Shown in pieces: positions 63,657-64,000 of a DNA stretch of 64,000 nt (the first letter of the stretch is position 1; each line of letters starts with the position of its first letter). The stretch comes from Climacteris rufus (lineage: Eukaryota > Chordata > Aves > Passeriformes > Climacteridae), in contig VZRZ01000228.1 of NCBI GenBank assembly GCA_013398175.1, forward strand, positions 400,666 to 464,665, written 5' to 3'. The notes beneath the pieces were generated by a model. The model was not told where the DNA came from. It saw only the letters and a list, made by a program, of their open reading frames with translations, and did no database searches. The position numbers and the translations under genes were made by a program.

Positions 63657-64000
63657 TGGGACATGGGAAAATACTAGAGCGATATGACCTTGCCTTTGAG
63701 ATATCTCAGGACGAACTGGTAAACAAGATAGAGGAAGTATGTTAAGCGGATGGGAAAGACGGGACCCAGAGCCTGAGACCGAGACTTACTGGCAGCTCGT
63801 CTGTAAACATCAGTGGACGCGTGATCAGCGCATGACCACCAATCAGAAAGAAGAGCCGTGCGCGTGGACAGCGAGAGAAACCAATCACAAGCAAACACAT
63901 ATAACTACTAACCTATATAACCGATAGCTTTGTAACAAATAAACGGAACATTCACGTTAACTCTATGAGTGCAGTGTTTGATTCCGGCGTACCGCGACAT
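63657..64000 (+). mobile_element. LTR of an alpharetrovirus-like/ERVK endogenous retrovirus, cut by window end
   Basis: From about 63657 (TGGGACATGGG) composition becomes GC- and CpG-richer. A compact promoter follows: CCAATCAG (63839-63846), CCAATCAC (63881-63888), TATATAA (63914-63920) and AATAAA (63938-63943). TATA and poly(A) signals are only about 24 nt apart, as in the avian sarcoma-leukosis virus LTR, where AATAAA lies just upstream of a very short R. Sequence after AATAAA (CGGAACATTCACG) also resembles that group. The 3' end, primer-binding site and any internal region lie beyond the window, so solo LTR and 5' LTR of a provirus cannot be told apart. The left boundary is approximate. 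No viral gene is present here. Confidence 0.65.
63839..63943 (+). promoter_or_regulatory. Core promoter and poly(A) signal of the terminal LTR
   Basis: Two CCAAT boxes spaced 42 bp apart, a TATATAA box 26 bp after the second, and AATAAA close behind. All elements are intact matches, which suggests a fairly recent insertion. Activity cannot be judged from the sequence. Confidence 0.6.

Noticed and set aside
1..64000. CRISPR arrays, operons, tRNA or rRNA genes, and a RASSF9 coding exon
   Set aside because: No regularly spaced repeats, no cloverleaf with a GTTCNANNC loop and no long RASSF9-like open frame were seen on either strand.

Overview
The window looks like a piece of a bird chromosome. 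It is AT-rich, has long non-coding stretches, and carries one recognisable vertebrate coding exon. It also has a CR1 LINE 3' end with the 8-bp terminal repeat unit and LTR families I recognise from avian genomes. I see no bacterial-type operons, tRNA, rRNA or CRISPR arrays.

Layout. Positions 1-3467 are the 3' part of the last intron of ALX1 (aristaless-like homeobox 1, also called CART1). Positions 3468-3788 are the terminal coding exon of ALX1 on the + strand: 106 residues ending in the OAR motif and a TAA stop. An AT-rich 3'UTR follows, with polyadenylation hexamers at about 3951-3967, 4087 and 4196. From there to the end, about 60 kb, I find no protein-coding exon I can support. This fits the conserved vertebrate order LRRIQ1-ALX1-RASSF9-NTS, with RASSF9 lying beyond the right edge.

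The intergenic part is decorated by retroelement remnants. There is a solo LTR (- strand, 8022-8612) with 5-bp flanking duplications that match at four of five positions. An old degraded LTR lies at about 16867-17628 (+). A CR1 3' end lies at 30928-31030 (-). Three LTR-derived blocks sit at the right edge: a CpG-dense LTR-like block at about 61179-61777 (+); a second copy of the 8022-type LTR (61778-62291, -) directly against it; and, from about 63657 to the window edge, a compact LTR with a TATA-to-AATAAA spacing like that of avian alpharetroviruses. Short tandem duplications and microsatellites are scattered throughout, and three or four patches resemble very old amniote repeats.

Functionally the window is ALX1 plus its downstream flank. 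ALX1 is a paired-class homeodomain transcription factor of cranial neural crest mesenchyme, and variation at this locus is associated with beak shape in Darwin's finches. The gene-poor flank may hold cis-regulatory elements, but a single sequence cannot show which bases are constrained. I do not see an undescribed multi-gene system here. The most informative features are the ALX1 exon, the cluster of LTRs at the right edge, and a splice-acceptor look-alike next to a CT microsatellite.
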